Origin: an uncultured Paracoccaceae bacterium
Lineage (GTDB): Bacteria > Pseudomonadota > Alphaproteobacteria > Rhodobacterales > Rhodobacteraceae
Reading direction: 5' to 3'
DNA: 58,074 bases
NCBI GenBank assembly: GCA_947493745.1
Contig: CANLSM010000022.1
Coordinates: 1-58,074, forward strand
Shown: one piece after another, positions 1-7,059 of the stretch
Position numbering within the stretch: position 1 is the first letter of the stretch
Layout of the letters: every line of letters starts with the position of its first letter
Position numbers and translations under genes: made by a program
Notes under the pieces: generated by a model
Database searches by the model: none
The model's input: the letters and a program-made list of their open reading frames with translations, nothing else
Told to the model about the DNA's origin: nothing

Positions 1-121
1 CAGTGGCTACGATGAGCAACAAACCCTCTCTTAGCAAATAGCCCTATTTGGACCCATAAACGCTGACGGCAGACAGCGCCGTCGCCGCGATCCAGAGACC
101 CGACAAAAAACGGAGCGGTAC

Positions 122-415
122 ATGACCGACAGATCCATTCCGCAGATCAATCAGCGCGTACTTTACCGTGCGCCCGGCACCACTCTGGCGGAATGCGCCC
201 GCGTGGTCGGCCGCACTTTCGGCCCCACGCCGCATTTCGATCTCGAAGTGCAGGACGGTGTGATCGTGCGCGAAGTCGGGATCAGGGATCTCATCACCCC
301 CGGGAGCGACCAGGAAACAGTGTCAAACAAAGCGGAGGCCGCAAGCGAGACCCGGCCACCGTATGGCCTGCCGGTTTCCGCATTGGCCTCTCCCCAACTG
401 CCGGCGCGCTCATGA
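122..415 (+). CDS. Small hypothetical protein, phage-like cluster
   Basis: Encodes 97 residues. I do not recognise the family. The first 60 residues look like a small folded domain (QRVLYRAPGTTLAECARVVG), followed by a polar, low-complexity tail rich in Ala, Ser and Pro. There is no signal peptide or membrane segment. A purine-rich GGAG lies just before the ATG. The stop codon overlaps the next start (ATGA), so the two are probably co-translated. The tight packing of short unrelated genes here resembles a prophage or gene-transfer block. The function is unknown. Confidence 0.5.
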   Translation: MTDRSIPQINQRVLYRAPGTTLAECARVVGRTFGPTPHFDLEVQDGVIVREVGIRDLITPGSDQETVSNKAEAASETRPPYGLPVSALASPQLPARS

Positions 416-711
416 CAGGGCGCGCCGGACTTTTGACGGATTTGCCTTCGCATGACGATCTCGCGTTTGAGCGCGAGATCGGAGCCGCGCTCTTCGTGCT
501 CAGGCGCGCCTTTCTAAGGCATGGCGCGCTTCCACCGGACCAGCTTGCCTGGAGCAAACCGGAGGATCAGAAGAAGGCGAAGCAGCTCTTCGCTCCGCAG
601 AAAGAGAGATTTGATCGGTCTCTTCGGAAGCTGCGCTACGAGACGCCACCACATTCGCTGAGGTTTGTCGGCTACCAGTTCGATCTCGGCCCCGAGCATG
701 ACGATGCTTAG
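412..711 (+). CDS. Small hypothetical protein, phage-like cluster
   Basis: Encodes 99 residues, starting at the ATG that overlaps the preceding stop codon. The frame is open further upstream, but that part would lie wholly inside the previous gene. The protein is charged and probably alpha-helical in its middle (FEREIGAALFVLRRAFL, then KPEDQKKAKQLFAPQKERFD). I see no known motif, signal peptide or membrane span. Its 3' end overlaps the next gene by 14 bases. Unknown function; its context suggests a small phage accessory gene. Confidence 0.5.
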   Translation: MTGRAGLLTDLPSHDDLAFEREIGAALFVLRRAFLRHGALPPDQLAWSKPEDQKKAKQLFAPQKERFDRSLRKLRYETPPHSLRFVGYQFDLGPEHDDA

Positions 712-1204
712 AGCGCGAGGGTTACGCACGCTTCTATGTTTTGCCACAGCGGCGGCGCTGTCAGGCTGCGCGGATCCCACGCCGGACGCCGTCGATCTGA
801 TCATCGCCTCGCATCACATCGCGGCCAGTGACGACGACATCAGTGACGGCCGCGGCTTCAACGAGGTCAATCCGGGCCTTGGCCTGGTCTTCGATGGCCG
901 GACATCCGGCGTCACATACTCCGCCGGCTTCTACGAGAACTCTTTCGAGGATCTGTCCGTCTATGCACTGCGCGAGCGGGACTGGAATGTGGGGGCAGGG
1001 GTCCGGATAGGGTTCGGCCTGGGGCTGGCCACCTATCCGGGCGCCCGCAAGCGCGGCACGCCGTCCCCGGAAAACATCGTTCCCATCGGTGGGGCGCATG
1101 TCGTCTATGGCCCGCTGCGCCTGTCCCTCGCACCGCTCATCGATGATACGACCAAGGGCGTGCTGGCCCTGCGCATCCGCTTTCCCCTGGGGGCCGCACA
1201 GTGA
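698..1204 (+). CDS. Predicted lipoprotein, possible outer-membrane beta-barrel, phage-like
   Basis: Encodes 168 residues. The N-terminus is a lipoprotein signal: a basic start, a hydrophobic stretch and the lipobox LSGC at about residues 20-23. The mature part alternates polar and hydrophobic residues and has features seen in small phage-borne barrel-like proteins (GFNEVNPGLGLVFDG, then YSAGFYENSF). That comparison is from memory and is only an inference. A second ATG two codons downstream is an alternative start. It follows two short overlapping genes in the same direction, consistent with a late phage-type operon. Confidence 0.55.
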   Translation: MTMLRARGLRTLLCFATAAALSGCADPTPDAVDLIIASHHIAASDDDISDGRGFNEVNPGLGLVFDGRTSGVTYSAGFYENSFEDLSVYALRERDWNVGAGVRIGFGLGLATYPGARKRGTPSPENIVPIGGAHVVYGPLRLSLAPLIDDTTKGVLALRIRFPLGAAQ

Positions 1205-1254
1205 GCGCCCAGCTGTCCACCACTACCACCAACCCGTGACTGGGGAGAGTACAC

Positions 1255-1521
1255 ACGAGACTGATTCCCGCATTCTGTTGCATCGCGATCGGCATGGCCG
1301 GCGTTCAGGCCGAAGCAGGCAATCTGACCTTTAGCGGCGACACGGCACGCCAGGAGATCGAGGTCGATGAGGCCCCGATTGGTGGCAGCTCGGCCGCTGA
1401 CTGGGTCATCCCTCTGGTGGCGATCGCCGTGATCGGCCTGGCGATCAGTGCGCGGGATGATGATGAGCCCGCCACATCGACCAAGCCCGATCCGTGCGGC
1501 AAGACTGACCGCTGCTATTGA
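1255..1521 (+). CDS. Small exported membrane protein, start codon apparently ACG
   Basis: The reading frame encodes a convincing signal peptide (RLIPAFCCIAIGMAGVQAEA) followed by a short soluble part and one transmembrane helix (WVIPLVAIAVIGLAI), then a polar tail ending in Cys residues. No ATG, GTG or TTG precedes the signal peptide in frame. A good ribosome-binding site (GGGGAGA, 1242-1248) stands six bases before an ACG codon at 1255, which is where a start is expected. The ATG at 1294 would delete most of the signal peptide. Either ACG is used, the ATG has mutated, or the sequence has an error. Confidence 0.4.
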   Translation, partial: TRLIPAFCCIAIGMAGVQAEAGNLTFSGDTARQEIEVDEAPIGGSSAADWVIPLVAIAVIGLAISARDDDEPATSTKPDPCGKTDRCY

Positions 1522-1543
1522 GAGATTGCCAGCGGGGATCCAG

Positions 1544-1801
1544 ATGAACATCGATCAGAAACCAATCCCCGCCACGCTGTGCCAGATGGTCAAGGTCGGC
1601 GCAAGCAACCACGGCTTCTCGGTTGAGGATGTCACCGGCCCGTGCCGGAAACGGGATCTCGCGGTGGTCCGCTGGAAGATCGCCATGGCCGCCAGGCTGG
1701 CGGGCTATTCACTGACCCAGATCGGATGGGCGCTGAACCGGGACCACTCATCGATCCTCAGCGGCCTGCGAAAATTGAAAAAACTGGAGGCGGTGCTGTG
1801 A
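1544..1801 (+). CDS. DnaA domain IV-like DNA-binding protein
   Basis: Encodes 85 residues. The C-terminal half resembles the DNA-binding domain IV of the replication initiator DnaA: RWKIAMAARLAGYSLTQIGW followed by ALNRDHSSILSGL. These align with the family's helix-turn-helix and the signature basic segment that contains R-D-H-[ST]-[ST]. The AAA+ domain is absent, so it cannot act as an initiator. Stand-alone domain IV proteins occur in phages and plasmids, where they may bind DnaA boxes. A GTG codon overlaps its stop, pointing to a further gene that breaks off after 13 codons. Confidence 0.65.
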   Translation: MNIDQKPIPATLCQMVKVGASNHGFSVEDVTGPCRKRDLAVVRWKIAMAARLAGYSLTQIGWALNRDHSSILSGLRKLKKLEAVL

Positions 1802-1839
1802 CGGATCAGTTGAGGTCGTCAGGGACTTCTGAAGCTTGA
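1798..1839 (+). pseudogene. Truncated start of a further phage-block gene
   Basis: A GTG overlaps the preceding stop (GTGA), the same coupling used throughout this block, but the frame ends after 13 codons. At about 1805-1840 the base composition drops and a convergent minus-strand gene begins to end. The simplest reading is that the operon continued originally and was cut by an insertion or deletion here. A short non-functional frame by chance cannot be excluded. Confidence 0.25.
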
Positions 1840-2696
1840 CCCTTGGAGCCTGTCTCGATTCTGCGTACTGTGAGACTTTCCATGCCAACAAGGATTGGGC
1901 GGCCGTCGCGTGCAAACTGCTTCAAGAACTCCAATTTGGCCAATGAGACTCTCTTGTCAAAGCTCTCTTTCTGCTGGCTGGGTGTTTCTGTGCCTTCCTG
2001 AGACAAGCGCATTCTCTGCCAAATGCTGTTCGAAACTAGCGAAAATGGAATGCGACGTCCTTGGACTGGCATGCCTCTCTCGGAGTTGATCGCACTTTCG
2101 GCTATCTCCGACTGTATCGTAGTAATTGCCGCAATCTCGATGTCTGACCGACCATTGTCGGCATCGGCCACGCCATCTGTAGGAGCTGAATCGGTGGGAG
2201 ACATGGGGGGTGGAACCAGCCGTCTGACCAGGCCGGATACTTGCATTGAATCGAATGGCTCCCCAAGCTCAAGTCTTGGGGGTCTGTTCGGGACCAATCC
2301 AGATTCCTCATTTAGATCCACCATCATTGTCCGTTGCTCAACCGGCGCAGATGGTTCTTCAATGCGCTGAGATGCTGGGTCAATTTTATCCTCAATGATG
2401 CCCAGTCGGTTCAGAACATCCTGCTGGACAACCTGAACTGCTGCTCGCACCTCCACGATCATTTCCCAGTTCCGGTCCGTCTTCGACTCAATGCTTTCCA
2501 ATCTTCGGACAGCATCTCCTATCCGCTCATTCTGTGCTTCCGCTGTGGCATTCGATTGAGTCGACACGACGCTTAGCACAGCGAGCAGTACGCCGAGCGT
2601 GCCCGCTGCGTTCAAGACTACAGTCACAATAATGCGTGAGACCGCATTAGACGCGATCCCTTCAACCGATTGCCAAGCTGACTTCAAAACGGGCAT
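1806..2696 (-). CDS. Hypothetical membrane-anchored coiled-coil protein
   Basis: Encodes 296 residues. Residues about 20-45 form one hydrophobic span (IIVTVVLNAAGTLGVLLAVL), probably an N-terminal anchor. It is followed by a heptad-rich region (IGDAVRRLESIESKTDRNWE and onward to about residue 110) that should form a coiled coil. The remainder is polar and low in predicted structure, with a final charged segment. The organisation resembles membrane-bound sensors or spanin-like anchors, but I recognise no family. Base composition is clearly lower in GC than the surroundings, which suggests recent acquisition. It stands alone between the phage-like block and the SRAP gene. Confidence 0.55.
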   Translation of the reverse strand: MPVLKSAWQSVEGIASNAVSRIIVTVVLNAAGTLGVLLAVLSVVSTQSNATAEAQNERIGDAVRRLESIESKTDRNWEMIVEVRAAVQVVQQDVLNRLGIIEDKIDPASQRIEEPSAPVEQRTMMVDLNEESGLVPNRPPRLELGEPFDSMQVSGLVRRLVPPPMSPTDSAPTDGVADADNGRSDIEIAAITTIQSEIAESAINSERGMPVQGRRIPFSLVSNSIWQRMRLSQEGTETPSQQKESFDKRVSLAKLEFLKQFARDGRPILVGMESLTVRRIETGSKGQASEVPDDLN

Positions 2697-2839
2697 TCAT
2701 GCCTCCGGCTAACGAATAAATATCTCATAATGGGATGTATGTATATTAATACAAAAAAGCTCATTGTCGGTGAACAGTCAACGAAGATCACGCCAATTTG
2801 CTACCGAAATTTTATGGCCCCGAGATCCTTATTGCACCC

Positions 2840-3502
2840 TCAATGGCAATGATGCACTTTTTTCTCTCCCCTCGCCACAACCTGAACCAGGTCATCGCCG
2901 GCAGGCCGCTGGAGAGCCAGCGCATCCGTGACTGGCGCGTTCAACCAGAGATCGATCTCTGATTGCTGGGTGAGAATGACAGGCATCGTTTTGGGATGGA
3001 TCGCGCCGACGACGGCGTTGGCATCCGTGGTCAGGAAAGCAAACAGATCATTGGTGGTTTCGCCTTCGCTCAGGCGGCGCACAGACGTCCAGTTCGTCCA
3101 GATCCCGGCGAAAAACGCCAGCGGGCGGTCTTCGTTCAGAGCAAACCACACCGGCTCGGACGGATGGCCTGCCCGGTTGTGCGGCTCGGAAAAGCTGGTG
3201 AAGGGCACGACGCATCGGCAGTCCTTGTTGCCCAGCCAGCTCCGCCAGTGCGGTGACTTGGTGTTGCGGACGTTCGTGATCCCTCGATCGACTTTCTTGC
3301 CCTTGAGCGCGAAGGCCGGTGACGGCATTCCCCACCGCATCATTTTCAAGACCGGGGCGCCATGCTCCTGCAGGACTACGGGCGCCATGTTGTCGGGAAA
3401 AATCGCCGGCAGGGCCTGCAGGTTCCCTGTGCGATCATCTAGGCCGTCGAACAGCTCGCGGATCGCCGACTGGCTGGTTGTCATGGAATACAGGTTACAC
3501 AC
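2840..3502 (-). CDS. SOS response-associated peptidase (SRAP/YedK family)
   Basis: SRAP proteins crosslink to abasic sites in single-stranded DNA through the amino-terminal Cys exposed after Met removal. I chose a GTG start at 3502 because it gives (M)CNLYSMTT, placing the catalytic Cys at position 2, and a GGAGGT sequence lies about eight bases upstream. The conserved Asn-containing segment (ITNVRNTKSPHW), the CRCVVP strand, the acidic residue in FTSFSEP and the His of HPKTMPVIL fit the active site. The protein is 220 residues, a normal length. The frame is open upstream without a stop for another 106 codons, forming a possible longer product, and a LexA box lies just ahead of that extension. 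Expression under LexA is therefore likely. Confidence 0.85.
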   Translation of the reverse strand: MCNLYSMTTSQSAIRELFDGLDDRTGNLQALPAIFPDNMAPVVLQEHGAPVLKMMRWGMPSPAFALKGKKVDRGITNVRNTKSPHWRSWLGNKDCRCVVPFTSFSEPHNRAGHPSEPVWFALNEDRPLAFFAGIWTNWTSVRRLSEGETTNDLFAFLTTDANAVVGAIHPKTMPVILTQQSEIDLWLNAPVTDALALQRPAGDDLVQVVARGEKKVHHCH

Positions 3503-3820
3503 GGAAAACACCTCCATCGGATCACCAAAGCCAGGACGATAATATGCGGGTGACTGCGTTCCATCAGCAAGCGCGACGGCCGGGAACGCCTCAAGGAACA
3601 ACTGCGCGCTGACAGCGTCGCGAAAATAGATGTCCTTCGAACTGCCCCCGATCGTCTGCCCCGAATGATGTGCAAACTCACCAAACCCGATCTCGCGAAC
3701 AAGCCAGTTCAGGATGTCATCGAGCAGCCGACCGAGCCCACGCGGCGGAACGGCCAGCTTGACCCGGACAGGAAAGGCCAGGTCGTCGGAAACGGATTGG
3801 GCTGTGGTTCGTCTTGGCAT
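3503..3820 (-). other. In-frame domain preceding the SRAP gene
   Basis: From an ATG at 3820 the frame codes 106 residues (beginning MPRRTTAQSVSDD and containing DILNWLVREIG and KDIYFRDAVSAQLF) and then runs into the SRAP sequence with no stop. It looks like a compact alpha/beta protein of its own with normal codon usage, so it is likely translated. If read through, the SRAP Cys would sit at about residue 108 of a fusion and could not be an amino-terminal nucleophile. The likely situation is an internal SRAP start; a lost stop codon between two formerly separate genes is an alternative. Its function is unknown. Confidence 0.5.
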
Positions 3821-3826
3821 AAACAT

Positions 3827-3841
3827 GAACATTGCGTGAAC
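3827..3841 (-). promoter_or_regulatory. LexA box (GAAC-N7-GAAC)
   Basis: The sequence is GAAC, seven bases, GAAC. The alphaproteobacterial SOS box is the direct repeat GTTC-N7-GTTC, which is this site read on the other strand. It ends six bases ahead of the ATG at 3820 that opens the SRAP-containing frame, a position suited to repression. SRAP genes are known SOS-linked genes, which supports the call. Confidence 0.8.
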
Positions 3842-3898
3842 ATTTCCGATTTGCAAGACGTAATCCGAGAGACGATGCCGGGTGCAAGCACCGCAAAT

Positions 3899-3939
3899 GC
3901 ATCGTCCGACGTCGGACGATGCGTCGGACAGCGTCGGAC
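3899..3939. repeat. 24-bp perfect palindrome plus direct GTCGGAC copies
   Basis: Positions 3899-3922 are a perfect palindrome with half-site GCATCGTCCGAC. Its inner motif GTCGGAC recurs as direct copies at 3911-3917, 3923-3929 and 3933-3939. The element lies between the LexA-controlled SRAP gene and the 3' end of tRNA-His. It could fold as the tRNA transcript's terminator stem, but no T-run follows. It could also be an operator for an unknown dimeric regulator. Confidence 0.5.
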
Positions 3940-3986
3940 GTACTCTTTTCGTTCTGGTCAGAAGGGTGTTAAGTCATTGATTTTGT

Positions 3987-4063
3987 TGGTACCAGCTCCC
4001 CGGCTCGAACGGGGGACCTCTTGATCCACAATCAAGCGCTCTAACCAACTGAGCTAAGCCGGC
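3987..4063 (-). tRNA. tRNA-His (GTG)
   Basis: Read on the minus strand, the 77-base gene folds as a full cloverleaf: acceptor GCCGGCT with AGCTGGT (two G-U pairs), D stem GCTC/GAGC, anticodon stem CTTGA/TCAAG with loop TTGTGGA (anticodon GTG), and T arm CCCCG-TTCGAGC-CGGGG. CCA is encoded. The discriminator is A73 and position -1 is U, so the otherwise universal G-1:C73 pair is missing. This loss is a known trait of many alphaproteobacteria. Confidence 0.95.
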
Positions 4064-4205
4064 ACCATGGGATGTGGATACTACCCGGACTTTCCGAATG
4101 CAAGAGGTGCGGGAGCAGGAAAAACATCCCCATCGGGTGCCCGTCGCCTTGATTTTGAGGGGCGGGATGCGTAAGCGGTCCGCTGACAGAGCAAGGAATA
4201 CGAAA

Positions 4206-4394
4206 ATGGGTATCAACTCGCCAAGTGATCAGGCCGCGAACCTGCAGATCGGACCGACCAGCGAGGGCATGGTGCGCCTCTTCGTGGAGGCCGAAGGGGT
4301 CGAGCTGCCGCTTGATTTCGAGCCCGAGGAAGCCGACGAGATTGCCGACGAGATACGGGCTGCAGCGGCCCGCGCTCGCAAGGTCAAGACATAG
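4206..4394 (+). CDS. Small acidic conserved protein (DUF6324-like)
   Basis: Encodes 62 residues with no signal or membrane segment. The protein has a short beta-like part (NLQIGPTSEGMVRLFVEAEG), an acidic stretch (DFEPEEADEIADEIRAA) and a basic C-terminus. I recall proteins of this form in Rhodobacterales grouped under DUF6324; the assignment is tentative and gives no function. The start at 4206 is the only ATG leaving a sensible product. Its 3' end overlaps mmcB, transcribed toward it, by 11 bases. Confidence 0.6.
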   Translation: MGINSPSDQAANLQIGPTSEGMVRLFVEAEGVELPLDFEPEEADEIADEIRAAAARARKVKT

Positions 4395-4827
4395 ACGGGG
4401 TCAGTGCCGGGCCGGGATCGAGGTGCCCCTGCAGCCTGAGGGCTGCGGTTCGGGCAATGCGACGCGTCAGGGCGCTCCGGCGGGAGGCCGCAAGCCTGGT
4501 TTCGGGTGCGTCTCGCAGGATATCGGCATCATAGGCGTCGGCGGTGATCAGTCCGGTCCCGTCGGGCAGGATATCGGTGGGGAAATCGGGGCCGACCGAC
4601 CAGAAGAACCGGTCACACCAGGGCAGGTATCCCTGCCATTTGTTGTCTGTCATGAAATCCGCGCGGCTCGACTTGCACTCGACAATCCAGATCTCGCCAG
4701 AGCGGCTCAGTGCGATGACATCGACACGCAGTCCTCTCTCCGGCACGAACTCGGTCACGCAGGCGAAGCCCAGATCGCCCAGATGGCGGCAGGTGCCGCG
4801 TGCCAGCATTTGTCCCGGTGTCTCCAT
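4384..4827 (-). CDS. mmcB: MmcB family DNA repair protein
   Basis: Encodes 147 residues. The core looks like a PD-(D/E)XK nuclease fold: the acidic residue in LRVDVIALS, then the motif IVECKSSRADF with E-x-K, and WQGYLPWCDRFFW further on. MmcB of Caulobacter is an SOS-induced protein needed for mitomycin C resistance. A LexA box lies 11 bases before the start codon, in agreement. The gene follows a glycosyltransferase gene in the same direction but with its own SOS promoter. It converges on a small gene with an 11-base overlap. Confidence 0.85.
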   Translation of the reverse strand: METPGQMLARGTCRHLGDLGFACVTEFVPERGLRVDVIALSRSGEIWIVECKSSRADFMTDNKWQGYLPWCDRFFWSVGPDFPTDILPDGTGLITADAYDADILRDAPETRLAASRRSALTRRIARTAALRLQGHLDPGPALTPSMS

Positions 4828-4837
4828 GGGTGAAAAT

Positions 4838-4852
4838 GAACATTAAGAGAAC
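4838..4852 (-). promoter_or_regulatory. LexA box (GAAC-N7-GAAC) upstream of mmcB
   Basis: GAAC, seven bases, GAAC, ending 11 bases before the mmcB start codon. It overlaps the last codons and stop of the glycosyltransferase gene upstream. It has the same form and relative position as the site ahead of the SRAP-containing frame 1 kb away, so these two transcripts are probably co-induced by DNA damage. Confidence 0.8.
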
Positions 4853-6954
4853 ATCTGGTCAAGGGTTTTACGCTCTGATGCAAGGATGCCCAGCTCTGAC
4901 AGGCGCGTGGCGTAGCGTCGCGACAGCTTCGCCGGATCGTAGCGGGATTGGATCATGCGCTGGCCCACGGCCGTGCGCCGGGCCGCTTCCGCAGTATTTT
5001 CGACGACATCACGCATGATCCCGACCAACGCGTCAAGGTCCGGCTCGGCCCACCGGGCATTCTGGAGCGGGCAGGGCGCGAAGCCCTTCGGAACACCAAC
5101 AAGCCGGCAGGGCAACGGAAAACCGGTCTGGGGAGAGCAGAAATCCTGCGGACCCGAATAGTCGGTCGAGACAATCGCGGTCCCCAGCATCAGCGCATAG
5201 GCCGGGAAATACCCGAAGCCTTCCGCCCGATGTGTGGAGATCAGGGCATCTGCGTCGGCTATCAGCCCCAGAAGCCGGGCAAACGGAATACGGTCTTCGA
5301 TCAGCCACATCCGCGGGTCGCCTGCGGCCAGCGCGCGGATCTCACTCATCTGACCCAGCGGATCCCCCCAATGACCTTTGGGCAGCGGGGTGGATTTGAT
5401 CACCAGTTCCACATCTGTCCGCCCATGAAAGGCGGCCTGGAAGGCCCGGACAGCGGCCATCGGATTTTTTCGTTCGACCGAGGAATGGGCATCGAACGCG
5501 ACCATGAACCGGAACACATCGAGTGATCGCGGGCGCGGCATCTCCGGTTTTGGCAAGGCAATTCCCTTGCCCATGCGGATGACCGGCTTGTCGGTGACGG
5601 CGCGGTATTGCTCGGCCACGAATGTCGAAGGGGTCCAGATCTCGTCGAGCATATCTATCGCGAGCCGGTGGGCGCGGGGGATCTCATCGAACTCCCACAG
5701 CAGGTGGCCGATCTGATAGCCGGGGTTCGCGGATGGGCGAGACATGATCTGCGCCGGGATGCGATCGGCATTCATGGCATGGATGACCGCAGGTGCCCTG
5801 GGACGCAATCTCGATGATGTGGTCCTGAGTGCGTTGTCGATCATGCGACAGTTCTGACCGATCCCGGTTGGTGAGATCGCATCGCCGTTCAGCCTGATCC
5901 GCGCCTTTCCGTCATTGCATCCCGCAAGATCATCCGCCCATTGCGTCAGGGAAGCACTCGCCCAAGGGTGTTGAAGATCGCTCAGCTCGGCGATGTCAGG
6001 CTGGAAGATCAGGCAGAGGAGCCATTGCCAGCCCGCCATTGCGTTCGGGCCGAGAGGCGCATGCAGTTCGGCGGGGAGTGGTGCGCCTGAGACAAACCAG
6101 TCCCAAAAGGCCCTGCCACCCGCCCCGGGGGTAGCGCGACCCTCGTCCAGAGATTGCCCGGCTGGCGCCGCAGCTTTCAACCGCCGCGCAATTGCTGCCT
6201 TGCTGCCATTGGTCAGATGCGCAGATGACAAGGCACGGCGGACAACGGGGGGAGCCTTATGAGGGTTCTTGATCCAATATGTCAGACGCGCCCTGATCAT
6301 ATCTGCACCGTTCAGGCCCGCGGCCAAGGCCTCAAGGTTCCGGTGCGTGCGGCGGATCTCCGCATCTGCACCAATCTCGACGGCACGACGCGCCCTTGAG
6401 GTGGTCAGCCGCAGCCGGTCCGGGTGCAGTTGCCGCAGATGTCCGAAGGCGGTCAGCCGGGCCGCATCGGGGCAATACGGCTTAAGGCGCTGACCTGTGA
6501 GATATTTTACGGCGCGCTTGGCCCCCAACCTGGCATGGGCGGAGCGCAACCTGATCCCGCGCAGCAAGGAGAACAGCACTATCAGTGCCAGGACCGTCAA
6601 TTGTGCTCCGCTTCGCCAGAGTGAGCGGTCATGCACCACGACCAGCCCACGCCCTGCGGTTGCCCAGCTTGCAAGGGTAACAGCGCGACGCATGAACGAC
6701 AGACCGCATCGGTCGGCCTGATCGGTCATCCGCAGGCAGACAAGCCTCAAACTCTGGTCTCGCACAGGTAATGCATCGCGCAGGATTGAGGTGATGCCGG
6801 GTGTCTCGACATCGAATTCGGCGCCGCTCAGAAGATGCAGGGCGCCCTCCGCAAGGCGCGACAGCCGTGAGCCGGAGAGCGAGAAGGGGGCCAGAACCAC
6901 AGCCTTCCGTGCGCGGTGTCCTGATCGGATCTGGGTGCGTAGAGATCGATGCAT
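4843..6954 (-). CDS. Family 4-type glycosyltransferase with extra N-terminal region
   Basis: Encodes 703 residues. The C-terminal half, from about residue 380, matches GT-B glycosyltransferases of the GT4 kind: GYQIGHLLWEFDEIP, the donor-site segment VELVIKST, and the E-x7-E type motif region DALISTHRAEGFGYFPAYAL. Such enzymes transfer sugars from nucleotide donors, often in surface polysaccharide synthesis. The first 370 residues are not recognisable; they include a hydrophobic segment (LTVLALIVLFSLL) and a basic, Arg-rich stretch, so membrane association is possible. No other polysaccharide genes are adjacent, so the acceptor is unknown. Confidence 0.75.
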   Translation of the reverse strand: MHRSLRTQIRSGHRARKAVVLAPFSLSGSRLSRLAEGALHLLSGAEFDVETPGITSILRDALPVRDQSLRLVCLRMTDQADRCGLSFMRRAVTLASWATAGRGLVVVHDRSLWRSGAQLTVLALIVLFSLLRGIRLRSAHARLGAKRAVKYLTGQRLKPYCPDAARLTAFGHLRQLHPDRLRLTTSRARRAVEIGADAEIRRTHRNLEALAAGLNGADMIRARLTYWIKNPHKAPPVVRRALSSAHLTNGSKAAIARRLKAAAPAGQSLDEGRATPGAGGRAFWDWFVSGAPLPAELHAPLGPNAMAGWQWLLCLIFQPDIAELSDLQHPWASASLTQWADDLAGCNDGKARIRLNGDAISPTGIGQNCRMIDNALRTTSSRLRPRAPAVIHAMNADRIPAQIMSRPSANPGYQIGHLLWEFDEIPRAHRLAIDMLDEIWTPSTFVAEQYRAVTDKPVIRMGKGIALPKPEMPRPRSLDVFRFMVAFDAHSSVERKNPMAAVRAFQAAFHGRTDVELVIKSTPLPKGHWGDPLGQMSEIRALAAGDPRMWLIEDRIPFARLLGLIADADALISTHRAEGFGYFPAYALMLGTAIVSTDYSGPQDFCSPQTGFPLPCRLVGVPKGFAPCPLQNARWAEPDLDALVGIMRDVVENTAEAARRTAVGQRMIQSRYDPAKLSRRYATRLSELGILASERKTLDQMFS

Positions 6955-7059
6955 ATCGCGTCGAAACTGGGCGCATCATGGTTAGTTTGCGGTTAACGCA
7001 AGCCGACCCCTTCTCTTTTCCGAAATTTTGCTTAAGTCTGGCATCAGGCGGGTGCTGCT

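Noticed and set aside
193-411. Upstream extension of the second small gene
   Set aside because: It lies entirely within the preceding gene in another frame; the ATG at 412 with stop overlap is the natural start.
3987-4063. tRNA-His as the attachment site of the phage-like block
   Set aside because: No integrase or second copy of the tRNA end is seen in the window, so the link cannot be supported.
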